From Rhodococcoides trifolii (GTDB lineage Bacteria; Actinomycetota; Actinomycetes; Mycobacteriales; Mycobacteriaceae), in assembly GCF_014635345.1 (NCBI RefSeq), contig NZ_BMCU01000002.1, positions 1,240,001-1,304,000 on the forward strand: 64,000 bases of DNA, given 5' to 3'. The notes under the pieces were generated by a model. It was given only the letters and a program-made list of their open reading frames with translations. It was not told the DNA's origin and made no database searches. The position numbers and the translations under genes are program-made. Of this stretch, positions 45,972 through 55,176 are shown piece after piece (the stretch's first letter is position 1; each line of letters begins with the position of its first letter).

Positions 45972-47813
45972 ATGACCCAGACCATCGAACCGGTCGCGCA
46001 GACCCATACACGCACGCCGCAGGAACGCGTCGATGCATGGCTCGGAGAATTCGAGAGCGCCCTCGTCGCCCGCGACGTCGACCGGGCCGCGTCCATGTTC
46101 GCGGTCGACAGCTTCTGGCGCGACCTCGTGACCTTCACCTGGAATCTCAAGACGGTCGAAGGTCGAGACGGAGTTCGAGACCTGCTCTCCCACCGACTCG
46201 GGGACACCGACCCCACCGGGTTTCACACGATCGAGGAGCCGGACGAGGCAGACGGTGTCGTGTCCGCATGGATCGAGTTCGAGACCGCCACCAGTAGGGG
46301 CAAAGGCCACCTGCGACTGATCGAGGTACCCGATACCGGAGCCGACTCGGCGTGGACGTTCCTCACCACCATGCAAGAACTCAAGGGTCACGAGGAACAG
46401 CAGGGCCATTCACGTGTCAAGGGCGCGGTGCACGGATCGAACGCCGACGCGCAGAGTTGGGCCGAGCGACGTGAAGCCGAGGAGAAGGATCTCGGCTACG
46501 GAACACAGCCGTACGTCCTCGTCGTCGGAGGCGGCCAGGGCGGTATCGCACTCGGTGCCAGGTTCCGCCAGTTGGGCGTCCCTGCCATCGTCGTCGACCG
46601 CGCCGAACGGCCCGGAGACCAGTGGCGAGGTCGGTACAAGTCTCTGTGCCTGCACGACCCGGTCTGGTACGACCACCTGCCCTACCTGCCGTTTCCGCCG
46701 AACTGGCCGGTGTTCGCGCCCAAGGACAAGATCGGCGACTGGCTCGAGATGTACACGAAGGTGATGGAGGTCCCGTACTGGACGAAGACCACGGCAAAAT
46801 CGGCCACCTACGACGAGCAGAATAAGGAATGGACGGTCGTCGTCGATCGTGACGGCGACGAGGTGGTTCTACGGCCGAAGCAACTGGTGATGGCCACCGG
46901 GATGTCGGGCAAGAAGAACGTGCCGAACTTCCCGGGTATGGACGAATTCGAAGGCGAGCAACACCATTCGAGCGAACACCCCGGCCCCGACGCGTATGTC
47001 GGCAAGCGTGTGGTGGTGGTGGGTTCGAACAATTCGGCGCACGACATCTGCAAGGCCCTGTACGAAACCGGCGTCGACGTGACCATGCTGCAGCGCTCCT
47101 CGACCCACATCGTCAAGTCCGACTCCCTCTGCGACATCGCCCTGGGGGATCTGTACTCCGAGCGCGCGGTGGAGTCCGGGATGACCACTCAGAAGGCAGA
47201 TCTGACGTTCGCGTCGCTGCCCTACCGGATCATGCACGAGTTCCAGATTCCGGTGTATCAGCGGATTGCGGAGCAGGACAAGGAGTTCTACGACCGCCTC
47301 GAGCAGGTCGGTTTCCAGCACGACTTCGGCGACGACGGCAGTGGCCTGTTCATGAAGTACCTGCGACGGGGGTCCGGCTACTACATCGACGTCGGCGCGT
47401 CCGAACTGGTCGCCGACGGAAAGATCAAGTTGGTTGCCGGACAAGTGGAACGGATCAGCAGGACCGGTGTCGTTCTCGACGACGGTACGGAGTTGCCGGC
47501 GGATCTCATCGTCTACGCAACCGGCTACGGGTCGATGAACGGCTGGGTCGCCGACCTGATCGACCAGGAGACAGCGGACAAGGTCGGCAAATGCTGGGGC
47601 CTGGGCTCGGACACCACCAAGGACCCAGGGCCGTGGGAGGGCGAGCAACGAAACATGTGGAAGCCCACCCAGCAGGAGAACATGTGGTTCCACGGCGGCA
47701 ATCTTCATCAGTCCCGGCACTATTCGCTGTATCTCGCACTGCAGATCAAGGCTCGGTACGAAGGAATTCCCACCCCGGTGTACGGGCTGCAGGAAGTGCA
47801 CCATCTGAAGTGA
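45972..47813 (+). CDS. Flavin-dependent monooxygenase with SnoaL-like N-terminal domain
   Basis: Protein of 613 residues. Residues about 15-140 form an NTF2/SnoaL-like domain (ERVDAWLGEFESALVARDVDRAASMF, WRDLVTFTWNLKTVEGRDGV). From about 180 a flavin monooxygenase follows: FAD site GGGQGG (186-191), IVVDRAERPGDQWRGRYKSL, LHDPVWYDHLPYLPFPPNWP, NADP fold VVVVGSNNSAHDICKAL and a late DLIVYATGYGSM. These are class B monooxygenase features (FMO/Baeyer-Villiger-like), so oxygenation of a carbonyl or heteroatom with NADPH is likely; substrate unknown. ATG 45972 lies after GGGAG. A terminator follows the gene. Confidence 0.87.
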   Translation: MTQTIEPVAQTHTRTPQERVDAWLGEFESALVARDVDRAASMFAVDSFWRDLVTFTWNLKTVEGRDGVRDLLSHRLGDTDPTGFHTIEEPDEADGVVSAWIEFETATSRGKGHLRLIEVPDTGADSAWTFLTTMQELKGHEEQQGHSRVKGAVHGSNADAQSWAERREAEEKDLGYGTQPYVLVVGGGQGGIALGARFRQLGVPAIVVDRAERPGDQWRGRYKSLCLHDPVWYDHLPYLPFPPNWPVFAPKDKIGDWLEMYTKVMEVPYWTKTTAKSATYDEQNKEWTVVVDRDGDEVVLRPKQLVMATGMSGKKNVPNFPGMDEFEGEQHHSSEHPGPDAYVGKRVVVVGSNNSAHDICKALYETGVDVTMLQRSSTHIVKSDSLCDIALGDLYSERAVESGMTTQKADLTFASLPYRIMHEFQIPVYQRIAEQDKEFYDRLEQVGFQHDFGDDGSGLFMKYLRRGSGYYIDVGASELVADGKIKLVAGQVERISRTGVVLDDGTELPADLIVYATGYGSMNGWVADLIDQETADKVGKCWGLGSDTTKDPGPWEGEQRNMWKPTQQENMWFHGGNLHQSRHYSLYLALQIKARYEGIPTPVYGLQEVHHLK

Positions 47814-47820
47814 CCACCCA

Positions 47821-47858
47821 CGGCCGCGAACCCCGACGCAATTCGGGGTTCGCGGCCG
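47821..47858 (+). terminator. Hairpin terminator after the monooxygenase gene
   Basis: Perfect 16-bp inverted repeat (47821-47836 with 47843-47858) around a six-base loop, beginning eight bases after the stop codon. No T-run. It separates the monooxygenase gene from the downstream DUF3263 gene. Confidence 0.85.
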
Positions 47859-47986
47859 AGTTCGGTTCGCGACCGTACCGAAGGCTGGACTCGCGGGCAG
47901 GTCACGGACCTCCGGTACCGGTCGGTACGCGGTCGTTACCGCCGTTCATCGGGCGTTTACCGGCGCGCACCTCACCGGCATCGACA

Positions 47987-48295
47987 ATGGTGATACTTGA
48001 CTTCGTGCCACCACCGGACCCCATCCTGTTCCCGCCCTTCGTCGAGCCGACCGATTCCGGGTCGGAGTCGACGTCGCTCGCAGACGGCGCCGCGCTGCTC
48101 GACTTCGGTCAGCGGTGGTATCCGTTCGGGGGCGGCGCGGCCGAAAGCATCTTCGTCGAATTCGGCCTGTCCTCGAGCGAGTTCTTCGGTCGCCTCCGGA
48201 CGCTGTTGACAGGGCCGTCGAGCAGGGGCATGGATCCAGCGGTCGTCGCCGACATGCTCACGGTCTGCAGGAAGCGATTGTGGTTGGGCGAGTAA
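47987..48295 (+). CDS. DUF3263-like small protein
   Basis: Protein of 102 residues. The C-terminal about 70 residues resemble DUF3263, a small actinobacterial helix-rich domain: ALLDFGQRWYPFGGGAAESIFVEFGLSSSEFFGRLRTLL and a final VCRKRLW. The pattern (a short F/G-L-S-x-x-x-F/Y helix-turn) looks like a possible DNA-binding motif, but no function is established. The N-terminal 30 residues are proline-rich. Start is uncertain: ATG 47987 has no good ribosome site. Confidence 0.6.
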   Translation: MVILDFVPPPDPILFPPFVEPTDSGSESTSLADGAALLDFGQRWYPFGGGAAESIFVEFGLSSSEFFGRLRTLLTGPSSRGMDPAVVADMLTVCRKRLWLGE

Positions 48296-48345
48296 CAACT
48301 CGCCGAGGACGGTGGCGCGGACATCCTCGCACGTCACGGTTCCGA

Positions 48346-48897
48346 ATGAAGGACATGCGAGCAGAACCCCTCACCCGGCGAGTCGACATCATGGAAGCAC
48401 GCGTTCTGCGCATCCTCGCGCTGACGGCGGTGCTCATCGGGACTCTCGCTGTGGTGTGCGGCTCCATCTGGATGGGCAGTCAATCGAGTGCGACGTCCGC
48501 GCCGCCGCCCGCCGTCAGTCGCGTCACGGCGGAAACCGACGCGGCCACTCGAGCAGCGACCCCCAGTTCCACGGCTATCGGTTCGTACGGATCGACCACC
48601 GTCTCCGCGCACTGGACGTGGAACGGCGCCCAACGGACCGGCACGATCACTGTCCCGGCCAACACACCCGCCGGAACCCGGGTACCGCTGACTGTGGATT
48701 CGACCGGCGCACCCGCATCTCTTCGACCGGCCCCGGCGAGCGCCGGGGTGATGGCGACCGTCACCGGATTCGTACTGCTCGCCCTGACCGTGGCCGCCTA
48801 CGTCGCCGCTCGCCTCGCCGTTCGACGCAGATTCGACGAACAGCGTGACAAGCAGTGGGACCACGACCTCGCTGTGTTCTACGGACGAATCGGCTAG
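48346..48897 (+). CDS. Rv1733c-like two-helix membrane protein
   Basis: Protein of 183 residues with two hydrophobic helices (about 22-45 and 140-165) and an external domain between: TVSAHWTWNGAQRTGTITVP, AGTRVPLTVDSTGAP. The end RFDEQRDKQWDHDLAVFYG is a short cytosolic tail. This layout resembles the mycobacterial Rv1733c membrane family, function unknown. Stops 11 bases before the amine oxidase gene. Confidence 0.7.
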   Translation: MKDMRAEPLTRRVDIMEARVLRILALTAVLIGTLAVVCGSIWMGSQSSATSAPPPAVSRVTAETDAATRAATPSSTAIGSYGSTTVSAHWTWNGAQRTGTITVPANTPAGTRVPLTVDSTGAPASLRPAPASAGVMATVTGFVLLALTVAAYVAARLAVRRRFDEQRDKQWDHDLAVFYGRIG

Positions 48898-48908
48898 CGT
48901 TCGACAGC

Positions 48909-50231
48909 GTGAACACCGCCGACACCCTGGTCCTCGGCGCCGGCATAGCCGGATCGACCGTTGCGCGGATTCTTGCCGGAGCCGGCAGGCGGGTGATCGT
49001 TCTGGAAGCCCGAGATCGCGTGGGCGGCAGACTGTGGACTTCTCGAACCGGCGGCGACGTACTCGATTACGGCGCGTCCTGGATTCACGGCGTCGACGGC
49101 AATCCTCTGGCCACTGCCGCCGACGCATTCGGGTTGCGCACCACCGAGTTCACCGTCGGCAGTTTTCAACCGGACGGGCGGCCGATCGCCTACTACTCCC
49201 CGGCCGGCATCCGGTTGACGGACGACGACGCTGCCCGATTCGCATCCGACATCCACTCCTTCGATGTCGTGCTGGCGAGGGTCGTCACCGCCTCCGAACG
49301 TGGAACCTCCTACGGCGACTGTGTCGATGCCGCCCTGTCACAGTGTGATTGGGACGACGACCGCCGCGCCCGCGTTCACGAATTCATGCGGCACCGCGCA
49401 GAGGAGCAGCTCGGCGTCTGGATCGACGATCTCGATGCTCACGGCCTCGACGACGACGCGATCTTCGGCGACGAAGTCGTCTTCCCCGACGGCTACGACC
49501 GGCTCGCCACACACCTGACCGACGGGCTCGACGTACGGCTCGAGCACACGGCGACCCGCGTGACGTGGTCGAGCACCGGTGTCACCGTCGAGACCGACCG
49601 AGGTGTCTTCGAGGCAGCCCGAACCGTGATCACCGTCCCCGTCGGGGTATTGAAGTCGTCCGGCTTCGTCGTCGAACCAGAATTACCGGACCCGGTGGCG
49701 CGCGCCTTGAGACGTCTGGAGATGAACGCGTTCGAGAAGGTGTTCCTTCGCTTTCCCACCAAGTTCTGGGACGACGACGTGTATGCCGTCCGCCGTCAAG
49801 GTGAGGCCGGACGGTGGTGGCATTCCTGGTACGACGTGAGCGTGCCCGGCGGCTCGCCGACGCTGCTGACGTTCGCAGCCGGGCCCTGCGCGCGCGAGAC
49901 CCGGAACTGGCCGGACACCCGGATCGCCGACTCCGTTCTCGACGCACTGCGCGAGCTGTACGGAGACCTCGTCGTACGGCCGGATCGCGTCCACGTCACG
50001 CGCTGGCAGGACGACCCGTTCTCGCGGGGCTCGTATTCCTACCCCACTGTGGGGTCGACTCCGACCGACCACGACGACCTCGCGACGCCGGTCGGAGGTG
50101 TGCTTCATCTGGCCGGCGAAGCCACCTGGACCGACGATCCGTCCACGGTGACCGCGGCGCTGCGATCGGGCCACCGGGCGGCTGAACGCATTCTCGGGCG
50201 CGCCGTGGCGTTCGACGAACTGTGGTCGTGA
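48909..50231 (+). CDS. Flavin-dependent amine oxidase
   Basis: Protein of 440 residues from GTG 48909. FAD-binding GAGIAG (10-15), VIVLEARDRVGGRLWTSRT and YGASWIHGVDGNPL as in monoamine and polyamine oxidases; late VITVPVGVLKSSG, GGVLHLAGEATWTDDPSTVTAALRSGHRAAERIL holds the second FAD contact. Oxidises an amine with oxygen; substrate unknown (a polyamine or an aliphatic amine is most common in this subfamily). Followed by the convergent tRNA-Pro terminator. Confidence 0.88.
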   Translation: MNTADTLVLGAGIAGSTVARILAGAGRRVIVLEARDRVGGRLWTSRTGGDVLDYGASWIHGVDGNPLATAADAFGLRTTEFTVGSFQPDGRPIAYYSPAGIRLTDDDAARFASDIHSFDVVLARVVTASERGTSYGDCVDAALSQCDWDDDRRARVHEFMRHRAEEQLGVWIDDLDAHGLDDDAIFGDEVVFPDGYDRLATHLTDGLDVRLEHTATRVTWSSTGVTVETDRGVFEAARTVITVPVGVLKSSGFVVEPELPDPVARALRRLEMNAFEKVFLRFPTKFWDDDVYAVRRQGEAGRWWHSWYDVSVPGGSPTLLTFAAGPCARETRNWPDTRIADSVLDALRELYGDLVVRPDRVHVTRWQDDPFSRGSYSYPTVGSTPTDHDDLATPVGGVLHLAGEATWTDDPSTVTAALRSGHRAAERILGRAVAFDELWS

Positions 50232-50258
50232 CACCTACACGAAACGTGCCTGCACACG

Positions 50259-50291
50259 AAAAAGGCAGTCCCGAGATATCGGGACTGCCTT
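50259..50291 (-). terminator. Intrinsic terminator of the tRNA-Pro gene
   Basis: On the minus strand: 13-bp perfect stem (50262-50274 with 50279-50291), four-base loop and a run of five T (50259-50263), starting six bases after the tRNA 3' end. It also lies 28 bases after the stop of the convergent amine oxidase gene. Confidence 0.9.
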
Positions 50292-50296
50292 GTCGG

Positions 50297-50370
50297 TCGG
50301 GCTGACAGGATTTGAACCTGCGACCACCTGACCCCCAGTCAGGTGCGCTACCAAGCTGCGCCACAGCCCG
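50297..50370 (-). tRNA. tRNA-Pro (anticodon GGG)
   Basis: Cloverleaf on the minus strand: acceptor stem CGGGCTG/CAGCCCG with discriminator A, D-arm containing AGCTTGGTAGCGC, anticodon stem CCTGA/TCAGG with loop CTGGGGG (anticodon GGG, reads CCC), and T-arm with GTTCAAATC. No encoded CCA. Lies 62 bases upstream of der on the opposite strand sense, i.e. after der in transcription order. Confidence 0.95.
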
Positions 50371-50432
50371 CCGCGCCCCGAAGGGCGCTGGGAAAGATTA
50401 CCCCAGCGCCGACTTCAGAAGCCAATCGCCGC

Positions 50433-51872
50433 TCATTTGCGGTTCCGGTCGCGCTTCTCTCGGATACGCACCGAAATGCGCACGGGACTTCCGTCGAAGT
50501 TGAACTCCTCGCGCAACCGCCGCTCGATGAACCGGCGGTACCCGGCTTCGAGAAACCCGGTGGTGAAAAGGACGAACGTCGGCGGCCGGGTCGTTGCCTG
50601 CGTGGCGAACATGATGCGCGGCAAGCGCCCGCCTCGCATCGGCGGTGGCGTCGCAGCCACCACTTCCTTGAGCCAGGTGTTCAACCGGCCCGTCGGAATT
50701 CGCTTGTCCCACGAGGCAAGTGACGTCTCCAGTGCCGGCACCAACCGCTGCACGGCACGACCGGTCTTCGCCGAGACGTTGACTCGCTGAGCCCACGGGA
50801 CGCGCATGAGATCGCGGTCGATCTCGCGCTCGAGCTGCCCGCGGCGGTCCTCGTCGACGAGATCCCACTTGTTGAACGCGATCACGAGTGCACGTCCGGC
50901 CTCCGCGACCATCGACAGCACCCGCAGGTCCTGCTCCGAGATCACCTCGGACGCGTCGATCAGGAGGATGGCGACCTCGGCGGCGTCGATGGCGCCCTTG
51001 GTGCGCAGCGATGCATAGAACTCTGCTCCACTGGCGTGGGAGACGCGTTTGCGCAACCCGGCGGTGTCGACGAATCGCCACACCTTGCCACCGAGCTCGA
51101 CCAACGAGTCCACCGGGTCGACGGTCGTGCCGGCCACGTCGTGGACGACCGATCGTTCGTCTCCGGTCAACTTGTTCAGCAGCGACGACTTGCCCACGTT
51201 GGGCTTCCCTACCAGGGCGACACGACGGGGGCCGGCCGTACCGGTGCCTTCTCGTGGGGTCTCCGGCAGCACGGCGAGAACGTCGTCGAGCAGATCGCCC
51301 GTGCCGCGTCCGTGCGTCGCACTGACCGCGCGCGGTTCACCGAGGCCCAGCGACCACAGTGCGGCCGCCTCGGATTCGGTGCGCTCGTCGTCGACCTTGT
51401 TGGCCACCAGAATGACCGGCGTCTTCGAGCGTCGCAGGACGCGGGCCGCGGCCTCGTCCGTCGCGGTCGCCCCGACGACGGCGTCGACGACGAGCAAGAT
51501 CGCGTCGGCGGTCGACATGGCCTGCTCGGCCTGTCGCGCCACGGACTGTTGCAGGCCCTTGGCGTCCGGCTCCCACCCGCCGGTGTCCTGCACCATGAAG
51601 CGGCGGCCGCTCCAATTCGCCTCGTACGAGACACGGTCACGGGTCACGCCGGGAACGTCCTCGACAACGGCTTCGCGGCGGCCGATGATGCGGTTGACGA
51701 GAGTCGATTTGCCCACGTTGGGACGTCCCACCACGGCCAGGGTCGGTACGGCAACGAACTCTTCGTCCGCGTCCTCCCCTTCGAAATCGAGTCCGTCCCA
51801 GTCGGATTCCTCGGTCCACGTGCCGTCCCCGGCGAACGTGTCGGTGGTTGCGAAAGTGCTGTCCTCGGTCAT
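50433..51872 (-). CDS. der: GTPase Der (EngA)
   Basis: Protein of 479 residues, a double GTPase needed for 50S ribosome assembly. First G domain about 45-205 ([22 protein letters not shown]) and second about 215-385 ([26 protein letters not shown]), then the KH-like domain ([39 protein letters not shown]). An acidic about 40-residue N-terminal extension is common in actinobacteria. ATG overlaps the cmk stop by four bases. Confidence 0.97.
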   Translation of the reverse strand: MTEDSTFATTDTFAGDGTWTEESDWDGLDFEGEDADEEFVAVPTLAVVGRPNVGKSTLVNRIIGRREAVVEDVPGVTRDRVSYEANWSGRRFMVQDTGGWEPDAKGLQQSVARQAEQAMSTADAILLVVDAVVGATATDEAAARVLRRSKTPVILVANKVDDERTESEAAALWSLGLGEPRAVSATHGRGTGDLLDDVLAVLPETPREGTGTAGPRRVALVGKPNVGKSSLLNKLTGDERSVVHDVAGTTVDPVDSLVELGGKVWRFVDTAGLRKRVSHASGAEFYASLRTKGAIDAAEVAILLIDASEVISEQDLRVLSMVAEAGRALVIAFNKWDLVDEDRRGQLEREIDRDLMRVPWAQRVNVSAKTGRAVQRLVPALETSLASWDKRIPTGRLNTWLKEVVAATPPPMRGGRLPRIMFATQATTRPPTFVLFTTGFLEAGYRRFIERRLREEFNFDGSPVRISVRIREKRDRNRK

Positions 51873-52588
51873 TGTCGTACTCCAGTTCGTTCGTGAACCA
51901 GCGTCAGGAGCGTGTCGATGACCTCGTCCATGCTCAGCTCGCTGGTGTCGACGGGCACCGAGTCGTCGGCCGGGCGCAGGGGCGACAGGGCGCGAGTGGA
52001 ATCCGCTCTGTCGCGTCGCTCCACGTCGGCGAGGACGGCAGCGAAATCGTCGCCACGCCCCTCGGTGATGTTCTGTTCGTTGCGTCTGGCAGCACGCGTT
52101 TCTGCGGTCGCGGTGAGGTAGATCTTCACGTCGGCGTCGGTGAGCACTACGGTCCCGATGTCACGACCTTCCACCACGATTCGGTCGGCGGAACGGGCGA
52201 TCTCGCGCTGCATCGCGACCAGCTTCTCGCGGACCGCCGGCACGGCCGAGACTGCCGAGACTGCCGCGGTCACGGCAGCACCGCGGATGGGTCCGGTCAC
52301 GTCGGCACCCGCCACGCTCACGGTCTCCTGAGACGGATCGGTTCCGACGCGCAGTTCGAGGCCCCGCACGCTGCCGCCGACAGCGTCGACGTCGTCGGGG
52401 TCGATGCCGTTGTCCAGCACCCACACCGTCGCCGCCCGGTACATCGCGCCGGTATCGAGGTACGACGCATCGAGCGCGGCCGCCAGTCGCCGCGAGACGG
52501 TGGACTTCCCGGTTCCCGACGGTCCGTCCATGGCGATGATCACCCCGGACGTCCGACCGGCCTCCGGCCCTCCCGCAACCTCGCTCAC
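51869..52588 (-). CDS. cmk: Cytidylate kinase
   Basis: Protein of 239 residues, GTG start. Phosphorylates CMP and dCMP. P-loop GPSGTGKS (22-29), LDTGAMYRA substrate-binding turn, [25 protein letters not shown] and [14 protein letters not shown] lid. The first about 15 residues are non-conserved and partly encoded by a 24-bp GC-rich dispersed repeat (52553-52576). Overlaps rluB and der by four bases on each side. Confidence 0.95.
   Translation of the reverse strand: MSEVAGGPEAGRTSGVIIAMDGPSGTGKSTVSRRLAAALDASYLDTGAMYRAATVWVLDNGIDPDDVDAVGGSVRGLELRVGTDPSQETVSVAGADVTGPIRGAAVTAAVSAVSAVPAVREKLVAMQREIARSADRIVVEGRDIGTVVLTDADVKIYLTATAETRAARRNEQNITEGRGDDFAAVLADVERRDRADSTRALSPLRPADDSVPVDTSELSMDEVIDTLLTLVHERTGVRQ
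52553..52576 (-). repeat. Copy of the 24-bp GC-rich dispersed repeat, inside cmk
   Basis: Reads GCGGGagGGCCGGAGGCCGGtCGG on the minus strand and is translated in frame as residues 5-12 of Cmk (A-G-G-P-E-A-G-R), ahead of the conserved kinase fold. Same sequence class as the copies at 27817 and 57203. Confidence 0.8.
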
Positions 52589-53667
52589 AGACCCACCGCC
52601 GTGTACAGGCTGCTGACCTCGCCGCGCCCCAACACACGAAGGGTGCCCGGACGCTGATCGCCGAGTGCGACGATGCCGATGTCCGTGCGAACCAACCGAA
52701 TCACGGGGTGGCCGACGGCGTCGAACAGGCGGCGCACGATGTGCTTACGACCTTCGTGCAGAACGACCTTCACGAGGGTCTTGCCCTCACCGGCATCGAG
52801 CAAGGTGAACGAGTCGACCTTGGCCGGGCCGTCGTCCAGCTCGACACCGGCCTTGAGCTGGCGACCCACGCCGCGTTCCATCACGCCGTTCACCGTCGCC
52901 ATGTACGTCTTGGACACCTCGAAGGACGGGTGCATCAACCGGTGTGCGAGATCGCCGTCGTTGGTCAGCAGGATGAGACCTTCGGTGTCGGCATCGAGAC
53001 GTCCGACGTGGAAGAGACGCTGTCCTGCCTGAACGCGCTCGGCCACGATGTCGCCGATACAGGGACGGCCGAGGTCGTCGGACATCGTCGACTGCCATCC
53101 GCGGGGCTTGTTCAGTGCGATGTGGACCAGATCGGCCTGCACCAGAACGCGGGTGCCGTCCACGCGAACCACGGCGGTACCCGGATCGATACGCACGCCC
53201 TGCTCGCGCACGATGCGCCCGTCCACCTCGACACGCCCCTGATCGATCAGTTCCTCGGCTGCGCGGCGCGATGCGACACCGGCCTGAGCCAGCACCTTCT
53301 GCAGCCGCACTCCCTCGCCGGCGGGAACGTGCTTGCGCGGGCCGGCGTCGGCGTTCTGGTGTCGCGCGGGTTTGGCGTTGCTGACGGTCGGTGCTGCGAC
53401 GTGCTTGCGTGTGGGCTTGGCGTTTTTTGTCGGCGCCTTGCGCGGAATCGTCGGGCTGACCTCACGCGGATTGACCGTGTCCGCGTCGTCGGTGCGTGCG
53501 GCACCTCGTGCGGCGCGGGGCTTCTTCGGCAACGGTTTCGCGGCACGCTTGGACTCTCCGGTCCGTGCACCGGCGCCGGGCGCTGCGCTGGTGCCTGGCG
53601 CTCCGCGGCGCGGTTGGGTTCTCTTGCTTCGGTCCGGTGTGCCATCACGGCGAGCGGGGTTCTTCAC
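52585..53667 (-). CDS. rluB: 23S rRNA pseudouridine synthase RluB-type
   Basis: Protein of 360 residues. Residues about 115-355 are the enzyme: an S4 RNA-binding domain (VRLQKVLAQAGVASRRAAEELIDQGRVEVDG) and the RsuA-family catalytic part with HVGRLDADTEGLILLTNDGDLA (catalytic Asp) and EGRKHIVRRLFDAVGHPVIRLVR. Residues 1-115 are a disordered Lys/Arg/Pro/Ala-rich extension, longer than in most relatives. Thirteen bases after the scpB stop, as in other actinobacteria. Confidence 0.93.
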   Translation of the reverse strand: MKNPARRDGTPDRSKRTQPRRGAPGTSAAPGAGARTGESKRAAKPLPKKPRAARGAARTDDADTVNPREVSPTIPRKAPTKNAKPTRKHVAAPTVSNAKPARHQNADAGPRKHVPAGEGVRLQKVLAQAGVASRRAAEELIDQGRVEVDGRIVREQGVRIDPGTAVVRVDGTRVLVQADLVHIALNKPRGWQSTMSDDLGRPCIGDIVAERVQAGQRLFHVGRLDADTEGLILLTNDGDLAHRLMHPSFEVSKTYMATVNGVMERGVGRQLKAGVELDDGPAKVDSFTLLDAGEGKTLVKVVLHEGRKHIVRRLFDAVGHPVIRLVRTDIGIVALGDQRPGTLRVLGRGEVSSLYTAVGL

Positions 53668-53680
53668 TTTTTCTCTCTTG

Positions 53681-54361
53681 TCAATCGTCTTCGGTGTCGA
53701 GCCCGATGATCGGGCCCCGGTCGTTCTTCGGTGCAGCGTTCGCGCGCAGAACCCGTGGATCGGTGTCCAGGCTCTCGCTGATGTCGTCGATCATGTCCAC
53801 GCCCGGAAGCAGCGGCGCGAGCTCGGGTAGGTCGGCCAACGATGCCAACCCCAGACGCTCGAGAAACATTTCGGTGGTGACGTACTGCGTCGCCGCCGAG
53901 TCCGGATCCGTCCCGGCCTCGGCGATGAGTCCCCGCGCGAGAAGGGTGCGCATCACGCCGTCGACATTCACGCCGCGCACTGCACTGACTCGTGCGCGGG
54001 TAACCGGTTGACGATAGGCGATGACAGCCAAGGTTTCCAAAGCGGCGCGAGTCAACTTCGATCTCGCGCCGTCGAGAAGGAGCTTCTCGACATACGGTGC
54101 GTAGTCGGTCCGGGTGTAGAACCGCCACCCGTCGCCGGCGTACCGGAGGTCGATGCCGCTCCCCCGTCGAGTCAGGTCCGCCGCCATCTCGCGCAGCGAA
54201 GCGTCGATGCGTTCGGCGTCGGTACCCAGGGTCGACGACAGCAGTGTGACGGGGGCCGGTGAGTCGACCACCAGCAACACCGCTTCGAGGGCGGAGCGCA
54301 GTTCGTGCTCGTCGAGCTCGGCCGGAGCTTCTTCCTGCTCGGGGCTCTCGGGAAGGGTCAT
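53681..54361 (-). CDS. scpB: Segregation and condensation protein B
   Basis: Protein of 226 residues. Two winged helices of the SMC-complex kleisin partner ScpB: LRSALEAVLLVVDSPAPVTLLSSTLG and LTRAALETLAVIAYRQPVTRARVSAVRGVNVDGVMRTLL, followed by FLERLGLASLADLPELAPLLPG. An acidic tail completes it. ATG overlaps the scpA stop by four bases. Confidence 0.95.
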   Translation of the reverse strand: MTLPESPEQEEAPAELDEHELRSALEAVLLVVDSPAPVTLLSSTLGTDAERIDASLREMAADLTRRGSGIDLRYAGDGWRFYTRTDYAPYVEKLLLDGARSKLTRAALETLAVIAYRQPVTRARVSAVRGVNVDGVMRTLLARGLIAEAGTDPDSAATQYVTTEMFLERLGLASLADLPELAPLLPGVDMIDDISESLDTDPRVLRANAAPKNDRGPIIGLDTEDD

Positions 54362-55176
54362 CCGTAGTCCTCCACCTCGGTCAGGCCCGCGACGTCCGGG
54401 TGCTCACCGGTCCAGCTCACCTTCAGTTCACCCAGAGCGTCGGGCTGGTCGAACACGATGGCACGTTCTCGGTACAACTCGAGGAGCGCGAGGAATCGAG
54501 CGACGATCTCGACGGTCACACCGCATGCGGCCACGAGGTCGCCGAAGGACGTCCATTCGCCCTCCCCTGCGCCGCGCAGGATCTCGAGCACGGCGGCGGC
54601 ATGTTCGGGCACCGAGACCTTGGACACATGTAGGTGATCCAGCCCCACGGTCGGCACCGTTCTGGGCGCGAACGCAGACGCCGCGATCTCGGCGAACCTC
54701 TGCGGGTTCACCCCGAGCAGCACTTCCGGCAGCAGATCCGCGAACTGATCTTCGAGGGACACCGAGCGCGGGTAACGGCGGAGCGCGGCACCCTCGAGTT
54801 CGCCGAACAACTGCGCGACCTGCTTGTAGGCCCGGTACTGCAGCAGCCGGGCGAAGAGCAGATCACGTACTTCGAGCAGTGCGAGGTCCTCGGCGTCCTC
54901 GACGTCCCCCGCGGGCAGCAGGCGTGCCGCCTTCAGATCGAGCAGGGTGGCCGCCACGACGAGGAATTCGGTGGTCTGGTCGAGGCCCATCTCGGGTCCC
55001 AGATCGCGGGTGTAGGCGATGAAGTCGTCGGTGACGACGTGCAGGGCAACCTCGGTCACGTCGAGACGGTGCGAGTTGATGAGTGTCAGGAGAAGGTCGA
55101 ACGGGCCTTCGAAGTTCTGCAGCCGGACCTGAAAGCCGGTGGGCTTGTCCACCGGAACGACGGTCGCCGCCGTCAT
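54358..55176 (-). CDS. scpA: Segregation and condensation protein A
   Basis: Protein of 272 residues, kleisin of the SMC-ScpAB chromosome organiser. N-terminal FQVRLQNFEGPFDLLLTLINSHRLDVTEVAL, TEFLVVAATLLDLKAARLLP, and C-terminal winged helix VEIVARFLALLELYRERAIVFDQ. ATG overlaps the parA stop (ATGA). Confidence 0.95.
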   Translation of the reverse strand: MTAATVVPVDKPTGFQVRLQNFEGPFDLLLTLINSHRLDVTEVALHVVTDDFIAYTRDLGPEMGLDQTTEFLVVAATLLDLKAARLLPAGDVEDAEDLALLEVRDLLFARLLQYRAYKQVAQLFGELEGAALRRYPRSVSLEDQFADLLPEVLLGVNPQRFAEIAASAFAPRTVPTVGLDHLHVSKVSVPEHAAAVLEILRGAGEGEWTSFGDLVAACGVTVEIVARFLALLELYRERAIVFDQPDALGELKVSWTGEHPDVAGLTEVEDYG

